From JBBRBB01 sp963830175 (GTDB lineage Bacteria; Bacteroidota; Bacteroidia; Chitinophagales; Chitinophagaceae), in the NCBI GenBank assembly GCA_963830175.1, contig CAWHKV010000009.1:186001-250000 (forward strand): a stretch of DNA of 64,000 bases, in the 5' to 3' direction. Below the pieces are notes generated by a model. It searched no databases. It worked only from the letters and a program-made list of their open reading frames with translations, and was not told the origin of the DNA. The translations under genes were made by a program, and so were the position numbers. Positions 25,952 to 35,588 of the stretch are shown one piece after another (position 1 is the first letter of the stretch; each line of letters opens with the position of its first letter).

Positions 25952-27160
25952 CTACCAATTATGAAATAGTAAGCTATAACTTTCTTTTTCAATTACTTCC
26001 TTCCACTTTTCTATTAATTCTTTGTAGGCAACACCTACAGGCATTATTTGGCGATTAATATCAAATAGCCCTAATGCATTAACTCGCCCTGCATCTTCCC
26101 GAAGAGCTGTATCCCAGTCTACCTGGTGAATTAAACTGTACCACGTAAAACCGACAATAGGTACCCCATCTTGTTTTAACCGGTACACATTAGACCATTG
26201 TTTAAAAAGCCACTCAACGGATGAAGGCATAATAATATTGGTCTCCGTATGCATTATCGGTAAGCGGTACCTGTGATAATATTGTTGGGTAATAACATAA
26301 TACCCGAATACCTCCCCTGCGGCCTGCGTAGTTCCATCAGGATGCACCAGGTGTTCGTTGGTAACATAATAATCGTTGCCCATAATGCAACGTGCCTTTA
26401 CCTGGTTGTTTAAAAACCAGCTATACTCCTCCTTGGTCATCCCATTTTTCAACAGGTATTCGTACATAGCTATGGTTATGGTATAACCATATGTTAGATC
26501 GAGAGATAAAAATCTTTTTTGATTTAAAAATCGCGCAAGATCCAGGGCACTGGGGTCTGTTGGGTGAAAATATTCTGAAGACTCACTTTGAATAAATACA
26601 GCATCTGGCTGAACCTCTAAAATGGCCTTCATAGCGAGAACATTCGCCTTGCACAAATGTTTTAATGCGGTAACAAATGCGTAATCTGATGACAGGCATT
26701 CATTCCACCAACCATATTGGGCAGAAAACATGGCAGCAATAAATATTTCATTAACGGGAGTATAGATTTGCAGATGCGGATATCTTTTTGCAAACGCACT
26801 GGCATATTCAGCAAAATGTTCAGGAAAATCGGGGTTTTGAAAGTTCCCTAACCAGTCTGGTACACCGAAATGACAAAGGTCTACGAGAGGAGTAATATTT
26901 CTTTCCTGTAAGGCATTGAAAGTTTCATCTGTGAAACTCCAGTCATACACACCTGGTGCTACATGGGTTTTATAATATGGGGGACCATACCTAAGAAATT
27001 CTATCCCGATCTCATTTAATAAATCAAAATCAGTCTGCCAGTTATGATAGTGGCAGGCCTTCTCCATTTCATCAATTCGTTTTGTTGAGCCATCTGGAAG
27101 CCGGATAGTTGGATAACTGTTTTCTATACCGGTGGTGAACATGAATTTGTTACCCGCCAT
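25952..27160 (-). CDS. Glycoside hydrolase family 1-like protein
   Basis: 402 residues of a GH1-type TIM barrel. The acid/base glutamate is in IYTPVNEIFIA and the likely nucleophile in MHTETNI; substrate-side residues WYSLIHQVDW near the end are also seen. GH1 enzymes are retaining beta-glycosidases. In other bacteria similar proteins are found fused or adjacent to sugar-nucleotide enzymes rather than in degradation loci, and here the gene follows a UDP-galactopyranose mutase and a glycosyltransferase, which suggests a role in building or remodelling a surface glycan. No signal peptide. Confidence 0.82.
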   Translation of the reverse strand: MAGNKFMFTTGIENSYPTIRLPDGSTKRIDEMEKACHYHNWQTDFDLLNEIGIEFLRYGPPYYKTHVAPGVYDWSFTDETFNALQERNITPLVDLCHFGVPDWLGNFQNPDFPEHFAEYASAFAKRYPHLQIYTPVNEIFIAAMFSAQYGWWNECLSSDYAFVTALKHLCKANVLAMKAILEVQPDAVFIQSESSEYFHPTDPSALDLARFLNQKRFLSLDLTYGYTITIAMYEYLLKNGMTKEEYSWFLNNQVKARCIMGNDYYVTNEHLVHPDGTTQAAGEVFGYYVITQQYYHRYRLPIMHTETNIIMPSSVEWLFKQWSNVYRLKQDGVPIVGFTWYSLIHQVDWDTALREDAGRVNALGLFDINRQIMPVGVAYKELIEKWKEVIEKESYSLLFHNW

Positions 27161-27303
27161 AATAATTCAATTACCTTTTGTTTTTCGTTAGATTATCATC
27201 AAGCAGTTTTAAAAATAACCTGATACTTTGCAAACGAAAAATAAAGTTATCCTTATACGTGGATTAAAATTTAATTACAGCAAATGAAATATTCATGTAA
27301 CCC

Positions 27304-28506
27304 TTATGGAATTTTTACAAGAGACACCTTTTGACCATTCTTATGCGAAGAATGCCCATTTCCATTTAAAGAATGAAGAGATTCCAGGTGCATTCCATGT
27401 AATTCTTTTTCCTTTTCCTTTTCGGCCATTATCTTTTTAAACATGGTTAATGATTGTGCAACTACCTGGTCCATATTATAATATTTATAAGTTGCCAAAC
27501 GCCCTACGAAATATACGTCTTTCAACTCAGCGGTAAGAAGTTGATATTTTTTATACAATTCTGCATTTTCAAGTCGCGGTACCGGGTAATAGGGATCTCC
27601 ATCTGCCTTTGGATATTCATATACTATAGAGGTTTTTTCGTGCTTTTGCCCTGTTAAGTATTTGAATTCGGTAATGCGGGTATATGCCTGTTCGTTAGGA
27701 AAATTTACTGTACCGGTAGGCTGGTAACAATCCACATCTTTAGTTTCAAATTTAAAATCTATAGAGCGGTATGGAAGTTTTCCGTAACAGTAATCAAAGT
27801 AATAATCAACAGGGCCTGTATACACCATTTTTTTATAAAAGATCTGGTCTTCAATCTCTTTATAATCGGTGTTGAGCATTATTTTAATATTGGGATGATC
27901 GAGCATTTTCTCAAACAGCTTTGTATAGCCATGAAGGGGCATTGCCTGGTAAGTGTCTGTAAAATAACGGTCGTCCCGATTAGTGCGCGTGGGCACCCTC
28001 GCAGTTACAGAGGCATCAAGTTGACTTGGATCAAGATCCCACTGTTTTTTAGTATAGCCTTTAAAGAATTTCTCATATAATTCTTTTCCTACCTTACTTA
28101 TTACAACATCCTCCGATGTTTCAATCCTGTCTTTCTTTACTGCCTTTGATTTTAAAAAGTTATCTACCTCATCGCTTGAAAGGTTTAAACCATACAGTTT
28201 ATTTATAGTGTTAAGGTTTATGGGTATTGGAACCAACATACCATCCACACTTGCCAAAACCCGATGCTCATATGGGCGCCATTCAGTGAACTGTCCTAAA
28301 TATTCAAACACATCTTTTGAATTGGTGTGAAAAATATGCGGACCGTATTTATGCACCAGTATACCATCCTTATCGTAATAGTCATAAGTATTACCACCTA
28401 TATGGTTTCTTTTATCTACTATTAAAATTTTATTGCCTTTTGATGCCAGTCTTTCAGCAAGCACCGATCCTGCGAAGCCTGCTCCAACAATTAGATAATC
28501 AAACAT
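27304..28506 (-). CDS. glf: UDP-galactopyranose mutase
   Basis: 400 residues. The FAD fold opens MFDYLIVGAGFAGSVLAERL; HKYGPHIFHTNSKDVFEYL, FKGYTKKQWDLDP, RVPTRTNRDDRYFTD and YVGRLATYKYYNMDQ-type segments (FVGRLATYKYYNMD) are diagnostic of GLF. It interconverts UDP-galactopyranose and UDP-galactofuranose. A His/Ser/Asn-rich tail of about 35 residues follows the catalytic domain. It overlaps the upstream glycosyltransferase by 8 nt, so the two are co-translated, and the donor it makes may be used by that transferase. Confidence 0.96.
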   Translation of the reverse strand: MFDYLIVGAGFAGSVLAERLASKGNKILIVDKRNHIGGNTYDYYDKDGILVHKYGPHIFHTNSKDVFEYLGQFTEWRPYEHRVLASVDGMLVPIPINLNTINKLYGLNLSSDEVDNFLKSKAVKKDRIETSEDVVISKVGKELYEKFFKGYTKKQWDLDPSQLDASVTARVPTRTNRDDRYFTDTYQAMPLHGYTKLFEKMLDHPNIKIMLNTDYKEIEDQIFYKKMVYTGPVDYYFDYCYGKLPYRSIDFKFETKDVDCYQPTGTVNFPNEQAYTRITEFKYLTGQKHEKTSIVYEYPKADGDPYYPVPRLENAELYKKYQLLTAELKDVYFVGRLATYKYYNMDQVVAQSLTMFKKIMAEKEKEKELHGMHLESLHSLNGNGHSSHKNGQKVSLVKIP

Positions 28507-29641
28507 ATTCGTTAAGTTTTTCTTTTTGATTTAAATGATTTTTTGAAATGGTTTCACGGATAATTTGCATCATTCTATTCCATGTAATATCCCAGGAAAT
28601 GTCTTTTAGAAAAGTATCAACCCTTTGAAGCCATTGTTTATCAGAACCTGTCACTAAAGCATTTTCACCGGCTGTAATAAAATCATCTACGGTGTCTGCT
28701 ATATAAACCAGGTCTTTCTTCTGATAAGGGTCTACAACATCTCTAATTGAAGTAGAAACGACAGGTTTGCCGCCAGCGAGGTATTCAGGTGTTTTGGTAG
28801 GACTAATATATTTTGTAGACTCATTAAGAGCGAAAGGCATTATGGCAACATCCCAACTGGCGAGGTACTTTGGTAAATCCTGGTAACTTTTTCCGCCGAG
28901 GTAGTGAATATTTTTATTATCAGGCAGGGTAGCTGGGTCAATCTTAACTACAGGGCCAATTATTACAAAATGCCAGTCTGGTCTTTTTACAGCCATTTTT
29001 CCTAACAAATCAATATCAAATCTTTCATCAACCACACCATAAAACCCGAATTGCGGATGGGGAATATTCTTAACATCTTCAGGCAATTCCTTAATAGTGC
29101 GGGCTGCGCCAAAATGGTCTTTATCTATGCTGCTGGGGAAAGCATAAACATTGGAATGCCTGTCTTTTTTAGCTTCATATAAACTATGACCGCCAGTAAA
29201 TACGACATCTGCATTTTCAAGTAAATGGGTTTCTTTGACAGTTAAGGAAGGAGGAGCAAATTTAAAGGCAGACAACTCATCCATACAATCATAAATAATA
29301 AGATTTGGCTTAAGATGAGATGAAAATGAATACGCTTCAGGCGAATAATACCAAAGGGCATATTCGTCCATTTCCATGTCTTCAATTAAATAATCTAACA
29401 ATATTTTTTGGCGTTCATCCACATTATTATTGGGATGATCGGCCTGAAGGTGAAAAACTACCACCCAAATATTTTGATTCTCAACTTTATTAATATGATA
29501 ATGGTCTGATTTAGCGTCGAACATAGGCTCTTCAACATAAAATAACCGGCTTTCTTTTGCAAACCGGCTAAGTAAATGCTGAGGTCGCTGATAAACAAAG
29601 TTCCAACGCAGGTGAGAAAAGCATATCAAGTTTTTAAGCAT
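28499..29641 (-). CDS. Glycosyltransferase (GT-B, GT1/GT4-like) partner of glf
   Basis: 380 residues starting MLKNLICFSHLRWNFVYQRPQHLLSRF, a well-known N-terminus of transferases paired with glf. C-terminal domain: FGFYGVVDERFDIDLL, HYLGGKSYQDLPKYLASWDVAIMPF and SPTKTPEYLAGGKPVVST, the donor-binding region with the TKxPEYLA motif. It may transfer galactofuranose made by Glf. It is the first gene of a glycosyltransferase-glf-GH1 operon. CGGCATAGTTATTTCC, 27 nt upstream (29668-29683), resembles a -24/-12 element. Confidence 0.9.
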   Translation of the reverse strand: MLKNLICFSHLRWNFVYQRPQHLLSRFAKESRLFYVEEPMFDAKSDHYHINKVENQNIWVVVFHLQADHPNNNVDERQKILLDYLIEDMEMDEYALWYYSPEAYSFSSHLKPNLIIYDCMDELSAFKFAPPSLTVKETHLLENADVVFTGGHSLYEAKKDRHSNVYAFPSSIDKDHFGAARTIKELPEDVKNIPHPQFGFYGVVDERFDIDLLGKMAVKRPDWHFVIIGPVVKIDPATLPDNKNIHYLGGKSYQDLPKYLASWDVAIMPFALNESTKYISPTKTPEYLAGGKPVVSTSIRDVVDPYQKKDLVYIADTVDDFITAGENALVTGSDKQWLQRVDTFLKDISWDITWNRMMQIIRETISKNHLNQKEKLNEYV

Positions 29642-29809
29642 AGCTCATATGTATTTGTATTATAATTGGAAATAACTATGCCGAATTATTTTAAATAACA
29701 ATTTTTATAAAGGCCTCCCCATTTTTTTAAAGCCGCCATTTTCTCTCAAAATTCTTGTAGAGGGAACTCCACACGGCATAAGTTAAAATGGCGAACAAGT
29801 GTTAGCCGG

Positions 29810-29825
29810 TGGCAACTTTTTTGTT
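29810..29825 (+). promoter_or_regulatory. Candidate -24/-12-like element before the hydrophilic protein gene
   Basis: TGGCAACTTTTTTGTT has TGG and a TTG at the right spacing, differing from TTGC at its last base. It also forms a GCAAC/GTTGC inverted repeat (29812-29827). The ATG at 29871 is 45 nt on. Confidence 0.25.
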
Positions 29826-29870
29826 GCAATAACCCGGTAAACTATTTTATTAACTTAAAAATATTTGATT

Positions 29871-30455
29871 ATGAAATCTAGAACAAGATCAGGATGTTCA
29901 GGTAGGGATGAATCACAAGATGAAACCCGTTTTAACGATCGCCCTCAAGGTAACACCTTTAATTATAGCAATGATTATAATGAGAATAACAGGTACGATA
30001 ACCAGGGTTATGAAGGTGGTGAAAGAAATTATGGGGGTGGCGGATACGATGGTTCTCAGGGTCAGGGAACTGACCGGGGCAGCCAGGGTAATTATAATCA
30101 AATGGATTGGAATCGAGATAATGAATGGATAAAAGGAGACCAAAATAGGGAGAGCGGTAATAATTACAATAATCCTGACAGCCAGTCCAATCGGAATGAG
30201 AACGCAAGAGGCGACAGAAGCGGGGGAAGAGGATATGGCGATATGAGAAGTAATAACAACGAAGGTTGGGGCGAAAACGAAAGAATGGAGTATGGAGGTG
30301 AGAGTTGGAGAGGGGAGAAAAAAGAAGGGGATATTAATTATGATTTTCAAGGAAATAACCCAAAAACCGAAACAAAAGAATGGCGGACAAAGACAAAACA
30401 GTGGAGGAAGATCTATGCAAAATCAAAATCGGGGTTTAAACGAGGAAAATTATGA
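29871..30455 (+). CDS. Gly/Asn/Arg-rich hydrophilic disordered protein, probably frameshifted
   Basis: The frame from ATG 29871 (MKSRTRSGCSGRDESQDETRF) encodes 194 residues with almost no hydrophobics: repeated NRYDNQGYEGGERNYGGGGY-type tracts. It looks like a hydrophilin or RNA-binding-type disordered protein. At about 30360-30380, in an A-rich tract, the composition becomes Lys/Arg-only in this frame while the +1 frame reads NGGQRQNSGGRSMQNQNRG and ends at 30546 after EGEQDRNKG, in keeping with the first part. One extra base is likely, making the true product about 225 residues ending at 30546. Function unknown; its place in a stress island suggests a desiccation or osmotic role. Confidence 0.6.
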   Translation: MKSRTRSGCSGRDESQDETRFNDRPQGNTFNYSNDYNENNRYDNQGYEGGERNYGGGGYDGSQGQGTDRGSQGNYNQMDWNRDNEWIKGDQNRESGNNYNNPDSQSNRNENARGDRSGGRGYGDMRSNNNEGWGENERMEYGGESWRGEKKEGDINYDFQGNNPKTETKEWRTKTKQWRKIYAKSKSGFKRGKL

Positions 30456-30572
30456 AGTGAGAAACGATTCAGTTAATCCTAATATGGAAAAAAAAATTGA
30501 TGCCAATGAAGGCATGGAAGGAGAGCAGGATCGAAATAAAGGATAAAAATAAGTAAAGAAAATTCGTGTAGT

Positions 30573-30599
30573 CCCCGTTCTTTAACGGGGGCTTTTTTT
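30573..30599 (+). terminator. Terminator after the hydrophilic protein gene
   Basis: CCCCGTT and AACGGGG with a CTTT loop followed by seven T. It sits at the 3' end of the convergent kinase gene. Confidence 0.85.
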
Positions 30600-32073
30600 A
30601 AATGGTAGATACAGGGGGTTTTTGATTTAAGCTGTTTTTTGTAAAGGTTATAACGAAAGTGGTTCCCTCGCCGGGTGTAGAACTAACTTCAACGCGTGCA
30701 TTGTGGGCGTGCAATATATTGTGGGTAGTAACCAGACCTAAACCAACCCCATTTCGTTTACTTGTAAAATAGGGCTCAAAGAGTCTTTCCATATTTTCTT
30801 TTGAGATGCCCACACCATTATCTGCTATAGAAACATAACAGCCCTGGTTTCCATCTTTCACCAGTTCAACAGTTAATTTTCCATTACCATCCTGGATGGC
30901 TTCTACCGCATTAATAAAAATGTTTACGAATGCGATCTTTAGTTTATCCTTATCAGCATTAATCTTAATCCCCTCTTTAGGAAATTTTACATCGAGTATA
31001 ATATTTTTTAGCAAAATGCGGTCTTCAACGGCAGCAAGACTTTCATTAAGCAAGTCTTGCAGCGAGCTCTTCCTCATAATAATTTCAGCAGGGCGACTGG
31101 TATTAAGCAACTCGCTGATTATATCTGAAATGCGCCGGCTGTTTCGTTGAATAATGTGAATATATTCTGATTGATCTTCTGATAGACTGGTATCTAAAAG
31201 GTGCTCTGCAGATAAATGAATATTGGTTAAAGGGTTACGAATTTCGTGACCCAGGGTACGGGCAAGTCTTCCCGTAGCTGCCAGCTTCTCAGCCATGAGG
31301 GCTGATTTTTCTGCTTTCCGCAATTTCGTAATATCGTGTACGATTACCTGCAGGTAATCTTCATTATCGTTTTTAAAATTGGTAGCAGAAAAAATACAAA
31401 TAACTTCTTCGTTAGACTTTGTAAGAAATTGTAATTCTATTTCACCTAATTCTTCATTGCTGTTAAGTAGTGAGGCAAGTTTAAAAGCTTCATTTTTATC
31501 TGCTATTAGATCATACACAAAGAAAGATTGTAGCTCTTTTTCTGAATAACCAAAAAGTTGCGTTGCAGCAGAATTTACTGTGGCAAATTTCAGGTTTACA
31601 TCTGCAAGAAAAATAGCGTCTTTCGATTGCTCAAAAATTCCCCGGAATTTTCTTTCATTATCACGAAGTTTTTTAAGGGTATGTGCCTTCTCTATAGAGT
31701 ACCGAATGCATCTTTCGAGCTTTTCGGTAGTCAATTCAGATTTTATGAGATAATCTGATGCACCAATTTTCATGGCTTCTTTATCTATTTCCCGGTTTCC
31801 TTTACCCGTAAGTAAGACCATAGGTACATCCCGGTCATATTTTACGGCATCTTTTAAAAGGTCAAGCCCGGTTTTTCCGCCCAGGAAAAAGTCTATGAAA
31901 TAAATATCGTGTTTCTGTTTTTCTATATGTTCCAGCGCTTCCTTATAACGGTAGGTCCACTCAATATCAAACATATTGGGGTCAATTTCTGAGATAAGTT
32001 CACTGGTAATGAAGAAATCGTCTTCATCATCATCCACTATAAGGATCTTGATTTTTTTATCAGAATGTAGCAT
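30598..32073 (-). CDS. Receiver-PAS-histidine kinase hybrid
   Basis: 491 residues from ATG 32073 (MLHSDKKIKILIVDDDEDD); an in-frame start at 32091 adds six residues. Order: N-terminal receiver domain with phospho-acceptor D61 in YFIDFFLGG; PAS domain (NERKFRGIFEQSKDAIF, residues about 150-260); HisKA with H in LGHEIRNPLTNIHLS; HATPase_c with NIFINAVEAIQ, ADNGVGIS and GVGLGLVTTHNI. With the receiver at the N-terminus it is likely an intermediate in a phosphorelay. It lies 60 nt downstream of the NtrC-type activator on the same strand and is the best candidate as its kinase. Confidence 0.94.
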   Translation of the reverse strand: MLHSDKKIKILIVDDDEDDFFITSELISEIDPNMFDIEWTYRYKEALEHIEKQKHDIYFIDFFLGGKTGLDLLKDAVKYDRDVPMVLLTGKGNREIDKEAMKIGASDYLIKSELTTEKLERCIRYSIEKAHTLKKLRDNERKFRGIFEQSKDAIFLADVNLKFATVNSAATQLFGYSEKELQSFFVYDLIADKNEAFKLASLLNSNEELGEIELQFLTKSNEEVICIFSATNFKNDNEDYLQVIVHDITKLRKAEKSALMAEKLAATGRLARTLGHEIRNPLTNIHLSAEHLLDTSLSEDQSEYIHIIQRNSRRISDIISELLNTSRPAEIIMRKSSLQDLLNESLAAVEDRILLKNIILDVKFPKEGIKINADKDKLKIAFVNIFINAVEAIQDGNGKLTVELVKDGNQGCYVSIADNGVGISKENMERLFEPYFTSKRNGVGLGLVTTHNILHAHNARVEVSSTPGEGTTFVITFTKNSLNQKPPVSTI

Positions 32074-32133
32074 TTCAAAAACTTTGAACACTGCACCCCT
32101 GCGGGTTACAATGTATATTGGATTAAACGGTGT

Positions 32134-33615
32134 TTAACGGTTATTAAGTTCCTGGTGAAGTTTAAGTTTATTATAAAGTGTTTTTCTATCGATGTTTAAA
32201 GCTTTGGCAGCCTTACTTTTATTAAAATTGTATTCTTTCAGCACTTTTAGAATGATCTCGTATTCCAGATCAATAGAAGCTTCTTTCAGGTTGTTTTCAG
32301 AGATAGCTTTCTTAGGAATGTTTATCACCGGCTGTTCCGGCACGTGGACAGAAACTACCGGTTCTTCTTTTGCGGGTTTTTCACTATTGTCATCAAATGA
32401 AAGCTTTTTAAAGTTGCTTATCTCAAAAGGAAGGCTGCGGTCTTCTACCAATTCCCCATCAGACAGCAGGGCTGCTCTTTTTACCACATTGCGTAATTCG
32501 CGCAGATTACCGTGCCACACATAGTTTTTAAAAATCTCTTCCACTTCAGGAGAAAATCCCCTTATTTTTTTTCCCAGGCTTTCATTAGCCTGCTTTAGAA
32601 AATGCTGGGCAAAAAGCATGATATCTTCTTTTCGCTGGCGCAATGGAGGAACTGCTATAGTAAACTCATTAAACCGGTGATAAAGATCTTCCCTGAACTT
32701 GCCTTTTTGGGTTGCTTCCCATAAATTTTCGTTACTGGCAATAATAATACGTACATCCAGGTCAATATCCTTCACACCCCCTACATGGCGCAACTTTCTC
32801 TCCTGAATAACCCGTAATAACGAAACCTGGATATCGTAAGAGAGGTTAGCGATCTCATCTAAAAATATGGTTCCCTTATTAGCAAGTTCAAAACTTCCGG
32901 ATTTTTGATTGATGGCACCGGTGAAGGAACCTTTTTCGTGCCCGAAAAGTTCGCTGGCTGCTAATTCTTTAGATAAGGCACCGCAATCGATCGCCACAAA
33001 GGGATGATTGCTTCTTTTACTGCTTTTATGAATCTCCTGCGCAATGGCTTCTTTACCACTACCGCTTTCTCCATAAATAATAATGCTGTAATCTGTTGGG
33101 GCAACAAGCTTAATTTGCTCCATTATTTGTAAAAAAACCTTGCTGTTGCCGAAAATATAATCTCCGCTTACGCTAAAAGTTCTTTTTTTGTCATTGCCCG
33201 ATGTATCAACCGCCGCCTGTGTTACGCCATTACTTTTACTATCTTCAGGTTCAAGCGTTTTAAGCGCCGCCTGTATAGTGTTAAGAATCTCTTCAGGAAA
33301 TAAGGGTTTTAATACGTAGTCAAATGCCCCATTTTTCATTACATCCACAGCGGTTTTAGTATCGTTATGCCCGGTTATGATGATCACAGGCAGGTTTGGG
33401 TACCTGTCTTTAATTTTCTGAAGCATTTCTTTTCCATCCACACCTTCCAGCCTGTAATCGCAAAGCGCTACGCTAAAGTTGGGTTCGGCATCGAGCAGTT
33501 CAATTGCTTTCTTGGCATTATAGGCTTCGGAAACCTGATAACCATGCTTCGTTAAAAATTTATTCAGTAAAAAACATATATCCCTGTCATCATCAATAAC
33601 TAATACCTTATGCAT
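32134..33615 (-). CDS. NtrC-family sigma-54-dependent response regulator
   Basis: 493 residues: receiver domain (D53 in LCDYRLEGVDG), AAA+ domain with Walker A GESGSGKEAIA, sigma-54 contact loop GSFTGA in place of GAFTGA, Walker B GTIFLDEIANL and the arginine-finger region, and a Fis-type HTH at the C-terminus (KSKAAKALNIDRKTLYNKL). It activates sigma-54 RNA polymerase when phosphorylated. The rpoN gene is 49 nt upstream and the kinase downstream, so the control module is self-contained. Confidence 0.95.
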   Translation of the reverse strand: MHKVLVIDDDRDICFLLNKFLTKHGYQVSEAYNAKKAIELLDAEPNFSVALCDYRLEGVDGKEMLQKIKDRYPNLPVIIITGHNDTKTAVDVMKNGAFDYVLKPLFPEEILNTIQAALKTLEPEDSKSNGVTQAAVDTSGNDKKRTFSVSGDYIFGNSKVFLQIMEQIKLVAPTDYSIIIYGESGSGKEAIAQEIHKSSKRSNHPFVAIDCGALSKELAASELFGHEKGSFTGAINQKSGSFELANKGTIFLDEIANLSYDIQVSLLRVIQERKLRHVGGVKDIDLDVRIIIASNENLWEATQKGKFREDLYHRFNEFTIAVPPLRQRKEDIMLFAQHFLKQANESLGKKIRGFSPEVEEIFKNYVWHGNLRELRNVVKRAALLSDGELVEDRSLPFEISNFKKLSFDDNSEKPAKEEPVVSVHVPEQPVINIPKKAISENNLKEASIDLEYEIILKVLKEYNFNKSKAAKALNIDRKTLYNKLKLHQELNNR

Positions 33616-33664
33616 AACTTATTCATTTTGTATAAAAGTAAATTTTATCCGAGTAAAAAAATAA

Positions 33665-35080
33665 TTATCCGAGCAATGCGCGCATTTGTGCCGCAGGAAT
33701 GTTTAACAGTTCGCGGTACTTGGCTACAGTTCTCCTGGCAATTTTAAACCCTTCTGCTGAAAGTATATCCACCAACTGGTGGTCTGTATAGGGCGATCGC
33801 TTATCTTCTTTTTCAACTGCCTCTTGTAAGGCATGCTGAATAACCCTGCTGCTAACATTTTCTCCTTTGTCGGTTACCATTCCTTCGGAGAAAAGATCTT
33901 TCAGTAAAATATTTCCAAATGGGGTTGATGCGTACTTATTACAGGTAATTCTCGAAACGGTAGATATATCAACCCCTGTTTCTTCAGCAATATTTTTAAG
34001 AATCATTGGCTTAAGCAGCAATTTATCACCTTCTAAAAAATAATCATACTGCCATTTAATGATAGCGCGCATTATTTTTAGCATGTTGCTTTCACGTTGC
34101 TGCAAAGCAGAAACAAACCATTCAGCAGAATTTAATTTGCTCTTTAAATACTGGTTGGTCGCCTTATCGTTTTGGGTGCATTGATCTTTAACATTTTGCA
34201 TCCATGCATGGTTAATATTTAGTTGGGTAGAAACCTGCCGGTGTAAAGCAACATCCACTTTACCTTCTTCTACCGAAATAATAAATTCTGGAATAATATA
34301 GTTTTTACTAACTGATTCCTCTGGTTTATTAATGACGGGGTGAATTTGCAGGGTGGCTATAATTTTTAGGGCGTGCCGAAGGTTTTCTTCGTCTGTATTA
34401 AGTGTAGTTGTAATTTTCTCAAGCTGGCGATTACCCAAATCTTCATAATGATCCGTAAGAATTTTTTGAGCCAGCGGTAATAAAGAATCGTTGTTCTTTT
34501 TTCTGTTTAATTGCAAAAGAAGACATTCTTTTATATTACGGGCGCCTATTCCGGGGGGATCAAGGGTTTGAATTATTTCGAGTAATTCTTCTAACTGCGA
34601 TTCATCCACCCACTTCTTAATTTTAAAGGTGATGTCTTCCGCAATGGCTGAAAGTTCTTGTTCCAGCATGCCATATTCATTCAAAGAATCTATCAGATAG
34701 ATCGCCAGGTCTAACCGGTCTTTTTCAGGGATTAGCATTTGGCACTGCTCTTTTAATTGCTGCCTGAAGTCAGTTATTTGAACAATTGGCTTATCAGGAA
34801 ATTCCTGGCTGGGAAAGTAATTAGAATATTCAGTTTTATAATCCGGAATGTCATCATATTCAAATTCATCCCAATCTGCAAATTCCTGCACTGCTTCTTC
34901 ATTATTTTCATCAGCTACTTCTTCCTTAACAATTTCCAGTAGAGGATTTTCTTCCAGTTCCTGTTGTATCCTATTTTCTAATTCTAATGAGGTAAGGTGA
35001 AAAAGATTTAGTAGTTGTATTTGCTGAGGTAAAATCTTTACCTGTTGTTTTTGCGTTAGGCGTTGGTGGATCATAAGCAC
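33665..35080 (-). CDS. rpoN: RNA polymerase sigma-54 factor
   Basis: 471 residues. The N-terminal glutamine-rich region I reads QRLTQKQQVKILPQQIQLLNL; an acidic region II follows (about residues 50-110), then the core-binding domain and a HTH (EETGVDISTVSRITCNKYASTP). The C-terminal RpoN box is ARRTVAKYRELL. The first two codons (ML) may be leader, as the ATG at 35074 also fits. It directs transcription from -24/-12 promoters and needs an activator such as the adjacent NtrC-like protein. Confidence 0.96.
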   Translation of the reverse strand: MLMIHQRLTQKQQVKILPQQIQLLNLFHLTSLELENRIQQELEENPLLEIVKEEVADENNEEAVQEFADWDEFEYDDIPDYKTEYSNYFPSQEFPDKPIVQITDFRQQLKEQCQMLIPEKDRLDLAIYLIDSLNEYGMLEQELSAIAEDITFKIKKWVDESQLEELLEIIQTLDPPGIGARNIKECLLLQLNRKKNNDSLLPLAQKILTDHYEDLGNRQLEKITTTLNTDEENLRHALKIIATLQIHPVINKPEESVSKNYIIPEFIISVEEGKVDVALHRQVSTQLNINHAWMQNVKDQCTQNDKATNQYLKSKLNSAEWFVSALQQRESNMLKIMRAIIKWQYDYFLEGDKLLLKPMILKNIAEETGVDISTVSRITCNKYASTPFGNILLKDLFSEGMVTDKGENVSSRVIQHALQEAVEKEDKRSPYTDHQLVDILSAEGFKIARRTVAKYRELLNIPAAQMRALLG

Positions 35081-35360
35081 AATTTGGCTTATAAGGTGAC
35101 AACTCTTAAACCAAATTTGGACTCAGGCATGTAATTATTATAAACCTATACGATTACCATATAAAACAATATAAGAACCTTAAATTTTAAAGGTTGATAT
35201 GTAGATTTTAATCCACATGTGGAGCGTTTTCCTATAATGCAAAATTCTTTTTAAGTACTTAGTCTTTATACAAAATATTTTTTAGCTAATAGGCACTAAT
35301 CTTGAATAAAAGTTTATTGGCTATTATAAACACATTTTTATCATCTTAAAACACATTGTT

Positions 35361-35528
35361 ATGCTACGCTGGACTGTTATTTTTTTAGTTATTGCCATAA
35401 TTGCGGCAATTTTTGGCTTTGGAAATATTGCAGAAGGTGCTGCAGATATAGCTAAAATTCTATTCTACATTTTTGTAGTTTTATTTGTGCTGTCTCTAAT
35501 ATTTGGTGGTGTAAAAAAAGTGAATTAA
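35361..35528 (+). CDS. DUF1328 family small membrane protein
   Basis: A 55-residue gene starting MLRWTVIFLVIAIIAAIFGF, with GNIAEGAADIAKILFYIF and VLSLIFGGVKKVN, the DUF1328/YtjA pattern of two helices. Such proteins are stress-induced in many bacteria; function unknown. The ~280-nt gap upstream holds AGGCACTAATCTTGAA at 35291, a -24/-12-like sequence with correct spacing but GA at -12, and a TCCACATGTGGA palindrome near 35210. Confidence 0.9.
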   Translation: MLRWTVIFLVIAIIAAIFGFGNIAEGAADIAKILFYIFVVLFVLSLIFGGVKKVN

Positions 35529-35537
35529 GCAATAATT

Positions 35538-35570
35538 AAAAAAGTGCAGCTGTTGAACTGCACTTTTTTA
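35538..35570. terminator. Bidirectional terminator
   Basis: GTGCAG and CTGCAC pair around an 8-nt loop, flanked by A6 on one side and T7 on the other. It serves the DUF1328 gene and the convergent acidic-protein gene. Confidence 0.85.
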
Positions 35571-35588
35571 ATTAATTATCTGGCTTTC

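Noticed and set aside
29913..30350. Long antisense frame rich in Ile/Val/Thr/Ser opposite the hydrophilic protein gene
   Set aside because: A mirror of the Gly/Asn/Arg-rich codons; the sense strand has ATG, terminator and a plausible composition.
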